From Segetibacter koreensis DSM 18137 (lineage in GTDB: Bacteria; Bacteroidota; Bacteroidia; Chitinophagales; Chitinophagaceae): a DNA stretch of 64,000 bases. The notes beneath the pieces were generated by a model, which had not been told where the DNA came from, searched no databases, and saw nothing but the letters and a program-made list of their open reading frames with translations. Shown piece after piece: positions 9,545 to 19,133 of this stretch. The stretch's first letter is position 1. The number at the start of each line of letters is the position of its first letter. The position numbers and the translations under genes were made by a program. Location of the stretch: NCBI RefSeq assembly GCF_000374045.1, contig NZ_KB893315.1, positions 332,843 to 396,842 on the forward strand, given 5' to 3'.

Positions 9545-10330
9545 TTAATTAAACTTTACTCTATCTTTTAATTTATTTCTCACATATTCGGAAGGTGTCA
9601 TTCCAAACTGTTTTTGAAAAGTTTTAGCAAAAACAGTTTGAGAAGTATAACCTACTATTTCAGATATTTGATTAATACTATGTTCACCTTCCACCAGTAA
9701 TTCGGCAGCCTTTTTTAACCGGGTTATATTAATAATTTCATTAGGAGTCACATTTGAAATTTCTTTAATTTTTCTATATAAGGTAGGCCGGCTCATGTTC
9801 ATTAATTTTGCGACCTGAACCACATCCAAATGAACATTTTCTATATTTTCATTAATAATATCGTTTAATTGCCGGAGAAAATTTTCATCTGCTTTTGTGT
9901 AAGCCAAACCTTTTATATGTACAAGCGGTGAACTAGCGAAGTACTCTTTAATTTTATTACGACTGAGAAGCAGATTTGAAATCTGCAGCTGCAAATGTTG
10001 GGGAGAAAAAGGCTTTTCGATATAGGCATCAGCCCCTATTTCGAGCCCTACAATTTTTGACTGAAAAGTATTTTTTGAAGTCAGCAAAATAACAGGAATA
10101 TGGCTATATTCAAAGTTTGTTTTTATTTTCTCACACAATTCATAACCGTCCATTCCGGGCATCATTATATCGGTAATTACGAGCTGAACCGGTTCTCTTT
10201 GTAAAACATTTAATGCTTCCTGGCCATCAAATGCTTTAATAGTAGCATAATCTTCGTCGAGGAAATCAGCAATAAATTCGAGGATTTCCACATTGTCGTC
10301 GACTATTAAAATTACTGGTTTCATTATCAC
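9545..10330 (-). CDS. Response regulator with AraC-family DNA-binding domain
   Basis: This 261-residue protein combines a receiver domain (about residues 5-120; acidic pocket Asp11-Asp12, phospho-acceptor Asp54 in ITDIMMPGMDG, Lys in EKPFSP) with an AraC-type HTH (about 160-255; MSRPTLYRKIKE, VGYTSQTVFAKTF). It is the output half of an HTCS made as a separate protein. Its ATG overlaps the last 4 bp of the upstream sensor-kinase gene, which predicts translational coupling. It probably activates the divergent SusC-SusD operon starting at 13.9 kb. Most HTCSs carry this module fused to the kinase, so the split form is notable. Confidence 0.92.
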   Translation of the reverse strand: MIMKPVILIVDDNVEILEFIADFLDEDYATIKAFDGQEALNVLQREPVQLVITDIMMPGMDGYELCEKIKTNFEYSHIPVILLTSKNTFQSKIVGLEIGADAYIEKPFSPQHLQLQISNLLLSRNKIKEYFASSPLVHIKGLAYTKADENFLRQLNDIINENIENVHLDVVQVAKLMNMSRPTLYRKIKEISNVTPNEIINITRLKKAAELLVEGEHSINQISEIVGYTSQTVFAKTFQKQFGMTPSEYVRNKLKDRVKFN

Positions 10331-13300
10331 AATTTTTTTGAAAGCTGTCTACTCGTAATTTTTATAGATTCCTCTTGATATACCGGTAATTTCAGTACAA
10401 AAACGTTCAGATTGCCTTCTGGTCGCTTTAACTTGAGAGTACCTTTATGTAATGCCGTAAGTGTTAGCGAAAGAGCAAGACCTATTCCTGTTCCCTGCTG
10501 GTTTTCACTTTCCCTCAGCCTGTAAAAGGTCTCAAATATTTTGTCCTTCATCTCATACGGAATAAGGTGGCCATCATTCGCTATTTCAATAGCAAAATCT
10601 TTGTCGTCTTTTTTAGCAGCCAACAGGCGTACCTCAACTTTATTTTCAGCATATTTTATTGCATTACTAAAAAGATTGCACAATATTTTATTAATTGCTT
10701 CAGTATCTATATTAGCATACAAATGTTTTTCCTGAATATCAATAGTATAGCTCAGTTTTTTTTGTTCTGCTATAAGCTTAAATCTTACGTAAACATCCTC
10801 CAATATTTTAGAAACGTCTTCTTCTACAAAATTAAGACTAAACCCTTTTGTTTCTACTTTCCGAAAATCTAGTAACTGGTTAGTTAGCTCGACTAAACGA
10901 TCGATGTTTCGGTCCATGATTGAGAGGTATTTTTTAATTTCCGGAACCTTATGCGCTTTTTCTATCACAAATTCCATAGGTCCCTTAATTAATGTAAGTG
11001 GCGTTCGTATTTCATGCGTTATGTTAGTAAAAAATTCAAACTTAGCATGGTAAATTTCTTTTTCCTGCTCGTGTTTAAAATGTTCTAGCGCTCTTCTGTT
11101 TTTTTCTTTTATTTTTCTTTTATAACTATAAATAATAAATGCAATAATTATTGTCGCTATTACTGTATAGAACAGGTAAGCCCACCATGTTCGCCAAACC
11201 GGAGGTACAATTTGTACGACCAGTTTAGTTTCCACTGCATTCCAGATATCGCCACTTGTAGAAGCTTTCACTTTAAATGTATAAGTACCCGGCGACAACT
11301 CTGTGAAATATGCTTTTCGTTTTGTTTTAAGATAAGTCCAGTCTTTGTCTACACCTTCCATTTTGTAAGCATATTCTGTCTTTTCAGGAGATGTAAAACT
11401 TAACGCTGCAAAGTCGATGCTAAACGATGATTGGTTATAGCTGATTTTAATCTTATCGATAAAAGAAAGTGACGTATTTAATGGAGAACCTTTTTGATTT
11501 ATATCGATCTCCTTGTCATAAATTTGGAAACCGGTAATATAGACAGGAGGTCTGTACGCATTTTTTATAAATTCAGCCGGATTAAAGCTTATAAGTCCTT
11601 TTACGCTGCCAAAATACATTCTGCCCGTAGAGTCTTTGTAGCCTGAATTATTACTAAATTGATCGCTAAGTAAACCGTTTGACGTTGTATAAACGGTGAT
11701 TTTTTCGGTGGCAGGATCAAAATTAACCAAGCCTTTGGATGTAGAAAACCATAAAGCTTTCTTATCATCTTCAAGAATTTTAAAGATAGAATTACCGGGC
11801 AAACCATTTTTTGTTGTGTACCTCCTGAAAGTTTTATCAATCCGGTTAAAGCGGCAAAGGCCACCACCTTCGGTGGCAAACCACAGGTTTTTATTGCTGT
11901 CTTCAAAAATATCGTTTACAATATTGCTTCCTAAGCTATTCTCATTTTTGTCTTCATACCTGAGGTTTCCGTGTTGTTTTGTTTTTTCATTGTAGTAATA
12001 CACACCATTTCCTTTTGTACCGACCCATAAAGTACCTTCTGCATCTTCCAGTATTGAATAAATAAAAACATTTTCGGGAATTTCAGGAACAGTAGTAAAA
12101 TGTTCATTTTTATCATTGTAAGTGTACAAGCCCAAAAGAGTGCCTATTAAAATTTGTCCTGATCGTGTTCGATAAAAGGTTTCAATGAAATTATTTTTTA
12201 AGGAGTTGGGTGTGGCGCCGGCATTATAATGTTTTACAACAGTTCCTTTTGCAATGTCCAATATATCTAAGCCGTGCTGATAAGTGCCGATCCAAAGTTT
12301 GTCATCGACAGCTAATAAGCCAAAAATAGTTGAAAACGAAAGATTATTTTTGTTGCCGGTTGGAAAGTAATGGGTAAAAACATCTTTTTCAGCATCAAAT
12401 TTATTTAATCCGGCATCCTCAGTTCCGATCCAAAAATGGTTGTGCTGGTCTTTTACTATTTCGCGGACTACATTTCCACTTATTGAATTTTCTCCTGTCT
12501 TTGGAAAGTACTTTTTGAAAGAGGAATATTGTTTTGGATAATAATTAATTCCCCCGAAATAGGTGCCGGCCCAAATACCACCTTCCCTGTCTTTACATAA
12601 GGTATGTACAGCATCATCAGAAATTGAGTAAGGATCGTTATAATGTTTCCTGATGTTTGTTATTCTTTCAGTCTTTATATTATAAATAAAAATGCCAAAA
12701 TCAGTAGCGATCCAGTAAGTGGTGTCTGACTGTTGTACAAAATCATGCGCTAATACTTCTGTCTTATCAGAATAATGGGTTATAATGTCTTTGTATTTTC
12801 CTGTTGAGATATCAAAAATTTTTGCTCCCTGAGATGATGTTCCAATTAAAATTGAACCTCTCCCTGTAGCGAAAACTTTTTCAATTCTCTTCGATGTTGA
12901 AGGTCTCGATCTGTCAAACACGTTGTAGCTGGTAAAACGATCGTTGAGAAAATCATATCTTGATATACACCCATTGGAAGAAGAAATCCAGATTGCACCA
13001 TCCGGAGTAGAACAAATAGATGTTGCATCAAAAATATCTTTTTGATCATATTTTCGAAATGCCCCTGTTTTCTCTTTGTATTTAAAAAGTTTTAAATCCG
13101 ATATAAACCAGATATTGCCCTGGACGTCTTTATATATACTTCTGATTATCCCTGTAAATTTTGGATTTACAAGACTCAAGTTTTCAGTCGTCTCATCATA
13201 TTTATACAATCCTTTGTCAGTTCCTACCCATATCGCGTTATTATTATCCTCATAAAGGGTATAAATAAAATTGAAAGCTAAACTTGAAATAGCATCAGCA

Positions 13301-13572
13301 CCATTGTGAAAGACTTTAAAAGTATATCCGTCAAATCTGTTTAAACCGTCTTTTGTTCCAAACCACAAAAACCCTTTTTTGTCTTGTAAACTACAAAAGA
13401 CAGTATTGCTCGAAAGCCCGTTCTCAACCTGGTAGTGCCTGAAATAATACTCTTGTGCGGAAAGAGCATTTATCAGAATTAGAAAATGTATTAAGGCAAG
13501 TGATATTATTTTCTTCAGCAAATCAGGCAAGTTATCAGGTAGATAATTAATACAGTCGGGTGTAAATAACAA
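10327..13572 (-). CDS. Two-component propeller sensor histidine kinase (split HTCS sensor)
   Basis: This protein is about 1,081 residues long. A signal peptide ends near LINALSAQ and is followed by two seven-bladed Reg_prop propellers (about 40-690, repeated LWFGT/IWVGT motifs). A Y_Y_Y domain follows (about 700-780), then a transmembrane helix (about 790-812). The HisKA domain carries His853 (NITHEIRTPL), and the HATPase contains GTGIGLALSL. Unlike classical HTCSs it stops after the HATPase, and the receiver and AraC domains are in the next gene. No ATG is suitably placed: the frame opens with TTG at 13570-13572, and another TTG at 13519-13521 would give a tidier signal peptide (MLKKIISLALIHFL). 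The start is therefore uncertain by 17 codons. It probably senses a glycan fragment and controls the adjacent SusCD operon. Confidence 0.92.
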   Translation of the reverse strand: MLFTPDCINYLPDNLPDLLKKIISLALIHFLILINALSAQEYYFRHYQVENGLSSNTVFCSLQDKKGFLWFGTKDGLNRFDGYTFKVFHNGADAISSLAFNFIYTLYEDNNNAIWVGTDKGLYKYDETTENLSLVNPKFTGIIRSIYKDVQGNIWFISDLKLFKYKEKTGAFRKYDQKDIFDATSICSTPDGAIWISSSNGCISRYDFLNDRFTSYNVFDRSRPSTSKRIEKVFATGRGSILIGTSSQGAKIFDISTGKYKDIITHYSDKTEVLAHDFVQQSDTTYWIATDFGIFIYNIKTERITNIRKHYNDPYSISDDAVHTLCKDREGGIWAGTYFGGINYYPKQYSSFKKYFPKTGENSISGNVVREIVKDQHNHFWIGTEDAGLNKFDAEKDVFTHYFPTGNKNNLSFSTIFGLLAVDDKLWIGTYQHGLDILDIAKGTVVKHYNAGATPNSLKNNFIETFYRTRSGQILIGTLLGLYTYNDKNEHFTTVPEIPENVFIYSILEDAEGTLWVGTKGNGVYYYNEKTKQHGNLRYEDKNENSLGSNIVNDIFEDSNKNLWFATEGGGLCRFNRIDKTFRRYTTKNGLPGNSIFKILEDDKKALWFSTSKGLVNFDPATEKITVYTTSNGLLSDQFSNNSGYKDSTGRMYFGSVKGLISFNPAEFIKNAYRPPVYITGFQIYDKEIDINQKGSPLNTSLSFIDKIKISYNQSSFSIDFAALSFTSPEKTEYAYKMEGVDKDWTYLKTKRKAYFTELSPGTYTFKVKASTSGDIWNAVETKLVVQIVPPVWRTWWAYLFYTVIATIIIAFIIYSYKRKIKEKNRRALEHFKHEQEKEIYHAKFEFFTNITHEIRTPLTLIKGPMEFVIEKAHKVPEIKKYLSIMDRNIDRLVELTNQLLDFRKVETKGFSLNFVEEDVSKILEDVYVRFKLIAEQKKLSYTIDIQEKHLYANIDTEAINKILCNLFSNAIKYAENKVEVRLLAAKKDDKDFAIEIANDGHLIPYEMKDKIFETFYRLRESENQQGTGIGLALSLTLTALHKGTLKLKRPEGNLNVFVLKLPVYQEESIKITSRQLSKKL

Positions 13573-13943
13573 GTGCTACAATATACAAAAATCGCCTGTA
13601 AAATTCTTAAAATAATTAAGAACGATATTGAAAAAAGTAAAAAAAGCAGCAAAAAATGTAGTGTTTTTACATTTAAAATAATTCACATTTGAGACAAATA
13701 GTTGAAATTTCAAGAAAGCGATTTGACATTAATCCCAAAAAATAATGGTTTCTTTAACAAAATGTTTTGTTTCCCTAAATCCTTTTTTTAAAAACAAATA
13801 ATTATGGATCCTTAATATTCTACATTTTAATTGAAACACCTATAATAATTCAACTTTAAAACCTCCGACTTGCTCATTACAAGCTTTTGACTTGCTCTCT
13901 TTTTCAATAGCGATAATCGCTTTGATTGCTTAAATTAATACAT
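13573..13943. promoter_or_regulatory. Divergent promoter region between split HTCS and SusC
   Basis: This 371-bp AT-rich region lies between the outward-facing sensor kinase and SusC genes. It contains no plausible gene. It should hold the SusCD promoter and the AraC-regulator binding sites, but I could not assign a convincing -33/-7 pair or operator repeat. Confidence 0.4.
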
Positions 13944-16900
13944 ATGAAAAAATATTCACTTCTTCCTTCCCGGTTGCAGGAAAACTTTTTATTTCCTAAG
14001 CTTTTTACCGATAATTCTTGTGGAAAAAAGATTATGCAAACAGCCATAATTTTACTACTTTTTTTAACTGCCTCTACAGTAGCATTTGCTGCTACACCAA
14101 TAAGTGGCTCTGTTACCGACGCCCAGGGTGCATCGCTGGCTGGTGTAAGCATCAATCTTAAGGGTTCAACTATTGGAACAACTACCAATGCGGAGGGAAA
14201 ATTTACCCTCAATATCCCAAATAAAGGAACACTCGTTTTTACGTATGTTGGTTACGAAACGCAGGAAATTGCAGTAAATAACCAGACAGTTTTTAAAATC
14301 AGGTTGGTTCAAAATGTAAGATCTTTAAACGATGTGGTAGTTGTGGGCTATGGAACACAAAAGCGGCTGGCCGTGACAGGGGCAGTTTCTACTGTAAAAG
14401 GTAATCAACTTGCCGAAACACCGGTTTCTAATATTTCTAATTCAATTGCCGGGCGGATTGCAGGCGTAAGCATGCGGCCCAACGGTGGGCAACCCGGTTC
14501 AGATGCAGCAGACATTCACATAAGAGGTATCGGAACTACGGGCAATAATCAACCGTTAATTGTGGTTGATGGGGTTATAAGAAGCAATATTAACCAGATT
14601 GATCCAAGTACTATTGACGCAGTAACGGTTTTAAAAGATGCCGCAGCTGTAGCCCCTTATGGATTAGGAGGAGCTAATGGGGTAATTCTGATTACTACAA
14701 AAAAGGGCAGAAATGGTGAACCTACTTTAACCTTAAATTCTTATTATGGTACCCAAACTCCTACCTATTATCCCAAGCTGTTAGGTGCGCAGGATTATAT
14801 GAGATTGAAGAATGAAGCATATTTAAATGAAAACCCAACTGGGGTTAATGCGCCTTTTGCAACAGACCTGGTAGAAAACTATATTTCTTTACATGCAAAA
14901 GATCCCGACAAATACCCTATAAGCAATACCAAAGATTTAGTAAAAATGCATGCCCCAATGCAGAATTATAATTTACAGCTAAGTGGCGGGTCGGGAAAAA
15001 TAAAATATTTTACAGGGTTGGGATATTATAAACAGGATGGAATGTTTGACCCTGTAAAATACACCCGCTATAATTATAACATGAGCCTTGAGGCACAGGC
15101 TACTAAAACTACTACTGTGTCACTTTCCCTGATCGGTTCGGTAGAAAATACGCAATCTGTTGACGCTGCAGTTTCGGCAGGTAATCTTTTCCGTAATGGC
15201 TTTAAATATATACCCATTCAAAGCTTATATTACAGCAATGGCCTTTGGGGTGAATTTGCCGGTAATTCTCCCGTAGGAGTACTGAAGGCCGGTTATGCAC
15301 GAAATGTCAACAATACATTACTTACAACTCTTGCCGTAGAACAAAAGTTACCTTTTATCAAAGGATTAAGTTTAAAAGGAACATTCAGCTACGATCCTAA
15401 TCAAAGAACAGGTAAAAACTGGCATACTCCGTTTTATTATTATACTCAGAATACTTCAACAACTCCATATACTTATAACAGGGAAATTTCGACTTCTGAA
15501 GGAGGTGCTGCAGCTTATACCTGGCTGAGCCAGGATTATACTAAAAATCAGACTTTTACTTACCAGGGCTTTCTAAATTATCATAACACCTTTGGTAAAC
15601 ACGATTTTACAGGGTTAATTGTTGCTGAAGCACGGAATAATACTTTTGAAACCTTTTCTGCCCGCCGTAATAATTTTGCTCTCAACATAGATGAATTAAC
15701 ATTAGGAAGTTCGAATAAGAATGATTTCGATAACAGTGGCATCTCATCAACCGGTAGCCAGATTGGTTACGTGTACAGAGTAGGGTACAGTTATGACGGG
15801 AAATACCTGTTTGAAGCATCAGGCCGTTATGACGGGCATTATTATTTCGCTCCGGGTAAAAGGTGGGGCTACTTTCCAGCGTTTTCAGCAGGATGGGTAC
15901 TGTCACAAGAAGACTTCTTCAATAAAGCCCTGCCCTTTTTCGATAATTTCAAACTTCGCGGCTCCTGGGGTAAATCTGGTAATCTTACCGGTACCGCTTT
16001 TCAATACTTACCTGGTTATAATGTTTATGGCAATGCTTACGCTTTTAGTCTCGGAAACATGGTTCAGGGTTCTTTTAACCCAAGAGAAGCAAACCCTAAT
16101 ATTACCTGGGAAGTAGCTACAAAAACAGATATAGGTTTTGAAAGCAGCTTATGGAAAGGTCTGCTGACCGTTGAAGCAGATTATTTTCATGAAAAAAGAG
16201 AGGGAATGTTATTGCCGCCGGCTGTAAGCGTTCCTGTTGAATATGGTTTACCTCTTGCTGATCAGAATGCGGGCATTATGCAAAGCAGTGGCTTTGAGTT
16301 TAGCGTTGGTAATTCGAAAAAATTTGCAAACGGTCTTCGAATAGGCATTAATGCAAACTTTAGCTATGCTAAAAATAAAATGATCCAGGTTTTTGAAACT
16401 GCTGCTACCCGCAATAGTCCAAATCGTAGCAGAACAGGCAGACCTTTAGGTACTCCGTTTGGCTATCATGCCCTTGGATTGTTTAGTACTGCCGATGATA
16501 AAAACGGGGATGGAGTTATTAATGCCGACGATGGGTACAATATCACACAATTTGGTGTTCTTCACCCCGGAGATATTAAATATGCCGATCTCGGAGGCAG
16601 CCCCGATGGTAAACCTGACGGTAAAATCAATTCATCAGATGAAACTGTAATAGGTAATCCTGTTTATCCTTTAACGACTTATGGCATCAGTCCCTACGCA
16701 TCGTGGAAGGGATTTGATATTAGTTTGTTTTTCCAGGGTTCTGCGCAATCGAGTCTTGATATAAGACAATTTCAGACCATTCCATTCAACAATAATAATA
16801 GTAACTCCAGTTATGAATATTACAATAACCATTGGACACCTACTACGCCAAATGCCAGGTATCCAAGAGCTACACAGGCTCCTTACGCAAATAATACACA

Positions 16901-17147
16901 GGCTTCTGACTTCTGGATGGCAAATACAGGATACGTAAGACTAAAGAATGCAAACCTGGGATATACGCTTCCAAGAAGTGCAATGCAATTATTAAAAATA
17001 CAGGCTGTGAGATTTTATGTCTCAGGTCAAAATCTTCTGACAATAAGCAAACTTAAATTTATGGATCCTGAAGTTGGTTATACTGATCGTGAGACTGCAT
17101 ACCCTAACCAAAAGGTGTATACAGTAGGGTTGGATATAACTTTCTAA
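13944..17147 (+). CDS. SusC/RagA-family TonB-linked outer-membrane receptor
   Basis: This is a complete receptor of about 1,067 residues. I place the start at the ATG 13944-13946 (MKKYSLLPSR), six codons inside the longest frame. The extended N-terminus runs to a hydrophobic segment (TAIILLLFLTASTVAFA) typical of Chitinophagaceae SusC proteins. A carboxypeptidase-regulatory domain (about 55-135, ISGSVTDAQG) is followed by a TonB box-like DVVVVGYGTQ. The plug (IAGVSMRPNGG, PLIVVDGVI, GGANGVILITTKKG) and a beta-barrel ending in VYTVGLDITF complete it. It pairs with the SusD gene 26 bp downstream to import oligosaccharides. The divergent split HTCS is the likely regulator; the substrate is unknown, though a glucosidase gene follows. 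Confidence 0.95.
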   Translation: MKKYSLLPSRLQENFLFPKLFTDNSCGKKIMQTAIILLLFLTASTVAFAATPISGSVTDAQGASLAGVSINLKGSTIGTTTNAEGKFTLNIPNKGTLVFTYVGYETQEIAVNNQTVFKIRLVQNVRSLNDVVVVGYGTQKRLAVTGAVSTVKGNQLAETPVSNISNSIAGRIAGVSMRPNGGQPGSDAADIHIRGIGTTGNNQPLIVVDGVIRSNINQIDPSTIDAVTVLKDAAAVAPYGLGGANGVILITTKKGRNGEPTLTLNSYYGTQTPTYYPKLLGAQDYMRLKNEAYLNENPTGVNAPFATDLVENYISLHAKDPDKYPISNTKDLVKMHAPMQNYNLQLSGGSGKIKYFTGLGYYKQDGMFDPVKYTRYNYNMSLEAQATKTTTVSLSLIGSVENTQSVDAAVSAGNLFRNGFKYIPIQSLYYSNGLWGEFAGNSPVGVLKAGYARNVNNTLLTTLAVEQKLPFIKGLSLKGTFSYDPNQRTGKNWHTPFYYYTQNTSTTPYTYNREISTSEGGAAAYTWLSQDYTKNQTFTYQGFLNYHNTFGKHDFTGLIVAEARNNTFETFSARRNNFALNIDELTLGSSNKNDFDNSGISSTGSQIGYVYRVGYSYDGKYLFEASGRYDGHYYFAPGKRWGYFPAFSAGWVLSQEDFFNKALPFFDNFKLRGSWGKSGNLTGTAFQYLPGYNVYGNAYAFSLGNMVQGSFNPREANPNITWEVATKTDIGFESSLWKGLLTVEADYFHEKREGMLLPPAVSVPVEYGLPLADQNAGIMQSSGFEFSVGNSKKFANGLRIGINANFSYAKNKMIQVFETAATRNSPNRSRTGRPLGTPFGYHALGLFSTADDKNGDGVINADDGYNITQFGVLHPGDIKYADLGGSPDGKPDGKINSSDETVIGNPVYPLTTYGISPYASWKGFDISLFFQGSAQSSLDIRQFQTIPFNNNNSNSSYEYYNNHWTPTTPNARYPRATQAPYANNTQASDFWMANTGYVRLKNANLGYTLPRSAMQLLKIQAVRFYVSGQNLLTISKLKFMDPEVGYTDRETAYPNQKVYTVGLDITF

Positions 17148-17173
17148 TATAGTAAACGATAATAAGATACATT

Positions 17174-18970
17174 ATGAATAATACAATTAATATAAAACAG
17201 ATCACTTATAAACTTTTCTTAGGACTTTTCCTGGCAACACTTTTTTCATGTAAAAAAGATTTTCTTGAAAATACCGATAAGACAAGATTGACCGATGTGA
17301 GTCAGTGGGCATCGGAAGGGAACGCTGATATTTTTCTAAATGATATTTATGCTGATCTTTCTAATAAATGGAACTCTCCAAATAACCTTGATAATTATAC
17401 AGATGATAACGATGCGGGTTTTTATTGGCTGTCATATGCATGGAGACAAGGCATTGTAGATCCGACTGTTAATGGTGGCGCTCCCATGGGAAATAATACT
17501 GACAATGCTGTTAACTATGCAAACTGGGCTGCGGGCTACCTTAAAATAAGAGAATGCAATGTTTTCATACAGAAATTAAAAGAGAACTCCTCTAATTTTT
17601 CAGATGCTTACCTGCAAAAAAGACTTGATGAAGCCAGGTTTTTAAGAGCTTATTTTTACAGCGAGTTATTTATGCATTTAGGTGGGCTGCCAATCATTAC
17701 AAATGTGTTAGACAGAGGCACTATGGACAGTACTAAAATTTATAATGCCAGGAATACATTTGAGCAAACATTTAATTTTATAACGTCTGAGTTAGATACT
17801 GTCGTTAATAATAATACGTTACCCGTTAAATATAAAAACGGAGATAATGACGCGGGGCGCGCAACATTAGGAGCTGCACTTGCATTGAAAGGATGGCTTG
17901 AGCTGTATGCGGCAAGTCCTGCATTTAATGCTCCTACACCTGCTTCCGGAACGGATCCTAATAAACTTGCCGGCTTTGGTAACTTCGATGCTGCACGATG
18001 GGCAAAAGCAGCAGCTACAAATAAAAAGTTTATGGATTTGTACGGTGGCACTTACAGCTTGTTTCCAGATCTAAATTCCTTATGGTGGGAGAAAAATGAA
18101 TATAATTCTGAAGTCATCTGGGACCGGCAGGTAGTTCCCATTATTATGGGTTCAAATTACGAACAATACGGTGGACCGGTATGGATAAACGGGGTATATT
18201 ATACTTGGGGTAATTACGATCCTACACAGGAACTGGTTGACCAGTTTGCCATGGCCAATGGAAAACCTATTTCCGATCCAACATCCGGCTACGATCCTCA
18301 AAACCCTTATCTAGGGCGCGAAAAAAGATTTTACGATTTTATTGTTTATGATGGCGCAATTTATAAACAGGACTGGATGGAGAAGCCAGATACCATTTAT
18401 ACCCGTATTGATAAAGTTCACCCATCAAAAAACCAGATTGATTTCGGTACTGACGATGTAGGGAACACGGGTTATTATTTTAAAAAGAAGATCAATCCGC
18501 TAAAACCAAGAGGAGGCGCTGCAAGCGGTGAGAATTATGTATACTATCGCTATGCTGAAGTTTTATTAAATTATGCTGAAGCTCAAAATGAAGCAGCCGG
18601 TCCTGATGCTTCTGTTTATGATGCAATTAACAAAATCAGGAGTCGCTCAAATTTACCTGCCCTTCCCGCTGGTTTAAGCCAGTCACAAATGCGTGCTGCC
18701 ATATACCGGGAACGGAGAGTTGAACTTTGCTTTGAAGCTAAAAGATTTTACGACATCATCCGTTGGAAAATTGGCGAAGATGTGTTGAACAAAGATTTAC
18801 ACGGTATGAAGATCACTAATTCATCACCAACTGATAATAGCGGTAAATGGATATACGAGGTTGTCGGGTTGAACCATCCACACGTGTTTTCTCAAAAAAT
18901 GTATTTAAACCCCGTTCCGCAAACGGTAATTGACCAAAATAAAAAAATAATTCAGAACCCGGGTTATTAA
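17174..18970 (+). CDS. SusD/RagB-family nutrient-binding outer-membrane lipoprotein
   Basis: This 598-residue lipoprotein has a signal peptide ending in LFSCKKDF, where the Cys is the lipidation site. It has the helical SusD fold: a SusD-like N-terminal region (about 30-230, RFLRAYFYSELFMHLGGLPI) and a RagB/SusD C-terminal domain (about 300-598). Typical motifs are YYRYAEVLLNYAEAQNEA, INKIRSRSNLP, RERRVELCFEAKRFYDIIRWK and the C-terminal IIQNPGY. It caps the SusC barrel at the cell surface and presents the glycan. It follows SusC by 26 bp and is followed by a clear terminator, so susCD form a two-gene unit. Confidence 0.95.
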   Translation: MNNTINIKQITYKLFLGLFLATLFSCKKDFLENTDKTRLTDVSQWASEGNADIFLNDIYADLSNKWNSPNNLDNYTDDNDAGFYWLSYAWRQGIVDPTVNGGAPMGNNTDNAVNYANWAAGYLKIRECNVFIQKLKENSSNFSDAYLQKRLDEARFLRAYFYSELFMHLGGLPIITNVLDRGTMDSTKIYNARNTFEQTFNFITSELDTVVNNNTLPVKYKNGDNDAGRATLGAALALKGWLELYAASPAFNAPTPASGTDPNKLAGFGNFDAARWAKAAATNKKFMDLYGGTYSLFPDLNSLWWEKNEYNSEVIWDRQVVPIIMGSNYEQYGGPVWINGVYYTWGNYDPTQELVDQFAMANGKPISDPTSGYDPQNPYLGREKRFYDFIVYDGAIYKQDWMEKPDTIYTRIDKVHPSKNQIDFGTDDVGNTGYYFKKKINPLKPRGGAASGENYVYYRYAEVLLNYAEAQNEAAGPDASVYDAINKIRSRSNLPALPAGLSQSQMRAAIYRERRVELCFEAKRFYDIIRWKIGEDVLNKDLHGMKITNSSPTDNSGKWIYEVVGLNHPHVFSQKMYLNPVPQTVIDQNKKIIQNPGY

Positions 18971-18994
18971 TGCATAAAGCTGAATGTACCAATT

Positions 18995-19025
18995 AAATGA
19001 GCTGCTGAAAAGGCAGCTCATTTTT
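18995..19025 (+). terminator. Rho-independent terminator of the susCD operon
   Basis: An 11-bp stem (AAATGAGCTGC at 18995-19005 with GCAGCTCATTT at 19013-19023) encloses a 7-base loop and ends in a T run to 19025. It begins 25 bp after the SusD stop codon. Confidence 0.8.
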
Positions 19026-19133
19026 AGCTTTATATAGTACGTTTTTCAGGTAATGTCATTTAAATGGATTTACCTGGAGTTATAATTGAGTGATTAATGA
19101 TGAAAAGGAACAGCAAAGCAGTGGAAGGATAAC

